Positions 5,856 to 8,640 of a stretch of 8,640 nt of DNA are shown here, piece after piece. The translations under genes were made by a program, and so were the position numbers. The stretch covers positions 1-8,640 of the forward strand of contig CALEOQ010000168.1 in NCBI GenBank assembly GCA_937910255.1, given 5' to 3'. Origin of the DNA: an uncultured Caulobacteraceae bacterium. GTDB taxonomy: Bacteria; Pseudomonadota; Alphaproteobacteria; Caulobacterales; Caulobacteraceae. Below the pieces are notes generated by a model. The model was not told where the DNA came from and did not search any database. It saw only the letters and a list, made by a program, of their open reading frames with translations. The stretch's first letter is position 1. Every line of letters starts with the position of its first letter.

Positions 5856-7072
5856 CCGCCGACGCGCTGCACGTTGCAGTGGACCCAGAGCGCTTCCAGC
5901 GCCTTGGCCAGATGGTCGATCATCTCATCGCTGTGCGCCGGAGACGGCGTGAAGCGCAGCCGCTCGGTCCCGCGCGGGACGGTGGGATAGTTGATCGGCT
6001 GCACGTAGACGCCGTAGTCGCTGAGCAGGATGTCAGAGATCATCTTGCAGTGGACGGGGTCGCCCACCAGCACCGGCACGATGTGGCTTTCCGACGGCAT
6101 GACCGGCAGGCCGGCCTGGGTCAGCCGCGCCTTGAGCGCCTGGGCGCGGCCCTGATGGGCGACGCGGACCTCATTGTGTTCCTTCAGATAGCGGATCGAC
6201 GCCACCGCGCCGGCGGCCAGGGCCGGCGGGATCGAGGTGGTGAAGATGAAGCCGTCGGCATAGGAGCGGATCGCGTCGATGATCACGGCATCGGCGGCGA
6301 TATAACCGCCCATCACCCCGAACGCCTTGCCCAGCGTGCCTTCGATGATGTCGATCTGATCCATCACCCCGTCGCGCTCGGCGACGCCGGCGCCGCGGGG
6401 GCCGTACATGCCCACCGCATGGACCTCATCGAGATAGGTCATGGCGCCGTACTTCTTGGCCAGGGCGACCATGGCCGGCATGTCGGCGATGTCGCCGTCC
6501 ATGGAATAGACGCTCTCGAAGGCGATCAGCTTGGGGGCGTCGGCGGGCGCGGCGGCCAGCAGCTCTTCCAGATGCGCCAGGTCGTTGTGGCGGAACACGC
6601 GGCGCTGCTCACGGGCGCCGGCGCGAATGCCTGAGATCATCGAATTATGGTTGAGCTCATCGGAGAACATGATGAGGCCAGGCAGGATCTTGTAGAGCGT
6701 CGAGAGCGAGGCCTCGTTGGACACATAGCCCGAGGTGAACAGGAGCGCGGCTTCCTTGCCGTGCAGGTCGGCCAGCTCGTGCTCCAGCTCCACATGATAG
6801 TGGGTGGTGCCGGAGATGTTGCGGGTGCCGCCTGAGCCGGCGCCGGCCTCGTCGATGGCCTGCTTCATGGCCTCGATCACGACCGGGTTCTGGCCCTGGC
6901 CGAGATAGTCATTGGAGCACCAGACCACGATGTCCTGGGCCTCGCCGTCGGGGCGGGTCCAGGTGGCCCGGGGGAAGTTCCCGCGGTGGCGCTTCAGGTC
7001 GGCGAAAACCCGATAGCGGCCTTCGGCGTGAACCCGCTCGAGGGCGTTGTGGAAAGCGGTCCTGTAATCCAT
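5843..7072 (-). CDS. hemA: 5-aminolevulinate synthase HemA (ALAS)
   Basis: ALAS condenses glycine and succinyl-CoA to 5-aminolevulinate with pyridoxal phosphate, the first committed step of heme synthesis by the Shemin route, typical of Alphaproteobacteria. The 409-residue protein matches closely: WCSNDYLGQGQNP, the glycine-rich AGSGGTRNISGTTHYH, FTSGYVSNEAS, FSDELNHNSMI, FESVYSMDGD, the cofactor contact YLDEVHAVGMYG, the lysine in EGTLGKAFGVMGGYIA (about K249), and FTTSIPPA. Length is usual. I chose the ATG at 7072 (MDYRTAFHNALERVHAEGRY), which fits the family N-terminus; a GTG at 7108 would add 12 residues. The ribosome-binding signal is weak. It is probably transcribed alone from a promoter at about 7160-7205 with an FNR/FixK-like box. 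It converges with mucR. Confidence 0.97.
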   Translation of the reverse strand: MDYRTAFHNALERVHAEGRYRVFADLKRHRGNFPRATWTRPDGEAQDIVVWCSNDYLGQGQNPVVIEAMKQAIDEAGAGSGGTRNISGTTHYHVELEHELADLHGKEAALLFTSGYVSNEASLSTLYKILPGLIMFSDELNHNSMISGIRAGAREQRRVFRHNDLAHLEELLAAAPADAPKLIAFESVYSMDGDIADMPAMVALAKKYGAMTYLDEVHAVGMYGPRGAGVAERDGVMDQIDIIEGTLGKAFGVMGGYIAADAVIIDAIRSYADGFIFTTSIPPALAAGAVASIRYLKEHNEVRVAHQGRAQALKARLTQAGLPVMPSESHIVPVLVGDPVHCKMISDILLSDYGVYVQPINYPTVPRGTERLRFTPSPAHSDEMIDHLAKALEALWVHCNVQRVGGVAA

Positions 7073-7165
7073 CGACACGAAATCCGGCTGCACGCTCGAC
7101 GATCTCACGCCGCAACCGGTCCCCTAAAGATTCCGTCCGGCTTTTCGCACCGGGTTCGGAGCATG

Positions 7166-7171
7166 TCTATA
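7166..7171 (-). promoter_or_regulatory. Putative -10 element of the hemA promoter
   Basis: On the minus strand TATAGA lies 20 bases downstream of the FNR/FixK-like box and 94 bases before the hemA ATG. If it is the -10, transcription would start near 7159 and leave a leader of about 87 nt. The spacer contains a small inverted repeat, GGCGC/GCGCC (7173-7188). Assigned by position and sequence only. Confidence 0.4.
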
Positions 7172-7191
7172 AGGCGCTGTGTCGCGCCGGC

Positions 7192-7205
7192 TTGATCTGC
7201 GTCAA
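7192..7205 (-). promoter_or_regulatory. FNR/FnrL/FixK-type operator upstream of hemA
   Basis: The minus strand reads TTGAC-GCAG-ATCAA. The consensus for FNR-family sites is TTGAT-N4-ATCAA, with TTGAC accepted by FnrL and FixK in Alphaproteobacteria. It is centred about 126 bases before the hemA ATG and about 40 bases upstream of the inferred transcription start, the position of a class II activator site. FnrL is known to control hemA in Rhodobacter, and FixK directs the low-oxygen response in Caulobacter. The link here is inference from sequence and position. Confidence 0.6.
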
Positions 7206-7229
7206 CGAACGCCCAGTCTTCGCCAACCG

Positions 7230-8126
7230 TCAGGTCAGCAGGTCCAGTCGCCCGCGAAGCATCTGAATTAGGCCCGAAAAGTCCTTTTCGCCATAGCCGA
7301 GACGGTCAAACAGCGCATAAAGCGCCTCGGCCTGCGCCCCCAGCGGGGTCGAGGCCCCCACCGAGGCCGCAGCGCCCTGAGCCAGTTTCAGGTCCTTCAG
7401 CATCATGGCGACGGCGAATCCGCCCTCGTATCCGCGGTTGGACGGAGCGGCCTCCACCGGCCCTGGCCAGGGACAGTAGGCGGTCAGCGACCAACATTGG
7501 CCCGACGAGGCCGAGGCGATCTCGAAGAACCGCTCGGGATCCAGGCCCAGACCCTCGGCGAGGGACAGGGCTTCGCAGGCCCCGATCATCGAGACGCCGA
7601 GCAGCATGTTGTTGCAGATCTTCGCCGCCTGCCCGGCGCCGGCCTCGCCGGCCCGTACGACGGTCTTGGCCATCGGCGCCAGAGCCGTCTCCACCGCAGC
7701 GAATTCGGCTTCCCGACACCCGACCATGAAAGTCAGCGCGCCCGCGGCGGCGGCGGCCACGCCACCGGAGACCGGCGCATCGGCTGCGCGAAAGCCCAGC
7801 CCCTGCGCCTGTTCGGCCACGGCGCGGGCGGTGTCGACATCGACGGTGGAGCAGTCGATCACCAGCGCGTTTCTAGCGGCGGCCGGCAGGACCGCCTGCT
7901 CATAGACGTCCCGCACGTGGGAGCCGGCCGGGAGCATGGTGATGACCACCTCGGCGCCTGCGACCGCAGCCGCCGCCGTTTCAGTAGCCTGCGCGCCGGC
8001 GCTGACGGCGCGCTGCAGGGCCTCGGCGGACAAATCGAAGGCCTGGACCCTGTGGCCCGCCGCGGCCAGGACCGCGGCCATGCCGCCGCCCATATTCCCC
8101 AGGCCGATAAAACCGTAGCAGGTCAT
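7230..8126 (-). CDS. mmsB: 3-hydroxyisobutyrate dehydrogenase MmsB
   Basis: The enzyme oxidises 3-hydroxyisobutyrate to methylmalonate semialdehyde with NAD+, a late step of valine degradation. The 298-residue product has the beta-hydroxyacid dehydrogenase signature: Rossmann motif YGFIGLGNMGGGMA (4-17), substrate loop DAPVSGGVAAAAAGALTFMVG (117-137), catalytic lysine K169 in GAGQAAKICNNMLLG (163-177), and KDLKLA (244-249). Length is usual. The family usually reads MVGG where this has MVGC, a mild change. The ATG at 8126 has a G-rich sequence (GGGGGG) before it. A stronger ribosome-binding site serves an ATG at 8155 one base out of frame, so the true N-terminus may be 10 residues longer. It follows the hydrolase that makes its substrate, by 63 bp. 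Other members of the superfamily (tartronate semialdehyde reductase) are possible, but the neighbour supports valine catabolism. Confidence 0.93.
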   Translation of the reverse strand: MTCYGFIGLGNMGGGMAAVLAAAGHRVQAFDLSAEALQRAVSAGAQATETAAAAVAGAEVVITMLPAGSHVRDVYEQAVLPAAARNALVIDCSTVDVDTARAVAEQAQGLGFRAADAPVSGGVAAAAAGALTFMVGCREAEFAAVETALAPMAKTVVRAGEAGAGQAAKICNNMLLGVSMIGACEALSLAEGLGLDPERFFEIASASSGQCWSLTAYCPWPGPVEAAPSNRGYEGGFAVAMMLKDLKLAQGAAASVGASTPLGAQAEALYALFDRLGYGEKDFSGLIQMLRGRLDLLT

Positions 8127-8155
8127 GCGCCCCCCGCGGAGCCGGCGGTGTCCAT
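8123..8155 (-). other. Ten-codon frame with strong ribosome-binding site, overlapping mmsB start
   Basis: An ATG at 8155, preceded by AAGGGAG (8163-8169) at 7 bases, opens a 10-codon frame reading MDTAGSAGGA. Its TGA overlaps the mmsB ATG as ATGA. It may be a coupled leader peptide, or the real mmsB start disrupted by a missing base in a run of six G (8130-8135). One extra G would join it in frame to mmsB. The peptide resembles nothing known to me. Confidence 0.4.
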
Positions 8156-8189
8156 GGTGGTTCTCCCTTGGTGGCGGACGGACGCCGCC

Positions 8190-8640
8190 TTACTCCAAGG
8201 GTAGCGGCCGCCAGGTCTGGGCGGAAGGCAGCGGGGCGAATATCTCGTCGAGCATGGCGTCGCTCACGCCTTCCAGGCTGGTCGGATTCCAGCGCGGCGC
8301 ATTATCCTTGTCGACGATCACTGCGCGCACGCCCTCGATGAAGTCGTAAAGGCCGACCACCCGGGCGCCGATCCGGTACTCCATCTCCATGTTCTCGGCG
8401 AAGGTCTCAGCCTGGGCGCCCAGGGCCAACTGACGGAAGGCGACCTTCAGGGTCTGGGGCGACTTGGTCTTCAGGGTCTCGAGCTGGGCCGTGGCCCAGG
8501 CGCCGCCGTCTGCTTGCAGGGCGGCGAAGATCGCCTCGACGCTCTCGCCGCCAAACAGGTGGTCCATCTCGTCGCGATGCAGCCCCAGGAGTGGCCGGCC
8601 GGCGTCAGCTTCCAGCAAAGTCAGGTGCGTCTCGACCGCG
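8190..8640 (-). CDS. 3-hydroxyisobutyryl-CoA hydrolase (3' part; runs off the window)
   Basis: This is the C-terminal 149 residues of an enoyl-CoA hydratase/isomerase-family protein of the 3-hydroxyisobutyryl-CoA hydrolase type, which releases free 3-hydroxyisobutyrate from the CoA ester in valine degradation. Evidence is SPQTLKVAFRQLALGAQ, the ENMEMEYRIGARV helix and DFIEGVRAVIVDKDNAPRWNP, the typical C-terminal signature of this subgroup (EGVRA...DKD..P.W.P). The frame stays open from the TAA at 8190-8192 to the window edge, so the N-terminal crotonase-fold active site is outside. A TTG at 8618 is not a believable start, because codons upstream of it continue the same protein. The next gene, mmsB, uses the product of this enzyme. 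A related enoyl-CoA hydratase activity cannot be excluded without the N-terminus. Confidence 0.85.
   Translation of the reverse strand, partial: AVETHLTLLEADAGRPLLGLHRDEMDHLFGGESVEAIFAALQADGGAWATAQLETLKTKSPQTLKVAFRQLALGAQAETFAENMEMEYRIGARVVGLYDFIEGVRAVIVDKDNAPRWNPTSLEGVSDAMLDEIFAPLPSAQTWRPLPLE

Noticed and set aside
5879..6634. 251-codon plus-strand frame antisense to hemA
   Set aside because: Same explanation: antisense shadow of a highly conserved ALAS, rich in Asp, His, Arg and Gly, with no recognisable motif.
7129..7133. GATTC (CcrM-type GANTC) site in the hemA leader as a cell-cycle methylation switch
   Set aside because: It is a single site, and other GANTC sites occur inside genes here (for example near 8284); there is no support for a regulatory role.
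7173..7188. GGCGC-TGTGTC-GCGCC dyad as an mmsB terminator
   Set aside because: The stem is only 5 bp, has no following T run and lies between the proposed FNR box and -10 element of hemA; chance in GC-rich DNA is as likely.

Overview
This is a high-GC, gene-dense chromosomal window that looks alphaproteobacterial, most likely Caulobacterales. The grounds are 5-aminolevulinate synthase (the Shemin route to heme), a MucR/Ros-family regulator, and a glyA-nrdR-ribD-ribE-ribH-nusB-thiL gene order. The genus cannot be fixed from the sequence. It is mostly core metabolism; I see no mobile element, CRISPR array, tRNA or rRNA gene, and no convincing undescribed multi-gene system.

Left edge (1-182) is not genome. 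Positions 125-182 are the complete 58-nt Illumina P5/TruSeq universal adapter. A run of nine T precedes it, then 115 bases of low-complexity, purine-rich sequence. Read on the minus strand this is insert, adapter, poly-A, noise: the signature of adapter read-through at a contig end. Genomic sequence starts at 183.

Minus-strand operon (5276 down to 230), in transcription order: glyA (serine hydroxymethyltransferase), nrdR (repressor of ribonucleotide reductase genes), a short ribD with only the reductase domain, ribE (riboflavin synthase), ribH (lumazine synthase), nusB (antitermination factor) and thiL (thiamine-phosphate kinase). Junctions are very tight: 36 bp, 13 bp, 0 bp, 45 bp, a 4-bp ATGA overlap and a 14-bp overlap. 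The cluster joins one-carbon, flavin and thiamine cofactor synthesis to nucleotide reduction control and transcription of stable RNA. Two riboflavin activities are missing here, the RibD deaminase and RibBA, so both must be encoded elsewhere if the strain makes riboflavin.

Middle: a divergent intergenic region with several inverted repeats (5277-5395) separates glyA from the only plus-strand gene, a MucR-type regulator (5396-5824) that keeps only one of the four Ros zinc ligands. It converges on hemA (7072-5843, minus). The hemA upstream region carries a near-perfect FNR/FixK-type box (7192-7205) at a plausible distance from a -10-like element, suggesting oxygen-responsive heme synthesis.

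Right edge: a valine-degradation pair on the minus strand, the 3' part of a 3-hydroxyisobutyryl-CoA hydrolase gene (running off the window) followed by mmsB (3-hydroxyisobutyrate dehydrogenase). Between them is the best Shine-Dalgarno sequence I noticed in the window, but it serves a 10-codon frame ending across the mmsB start, which may be a leader peptide or a one-base error in a run of six G.
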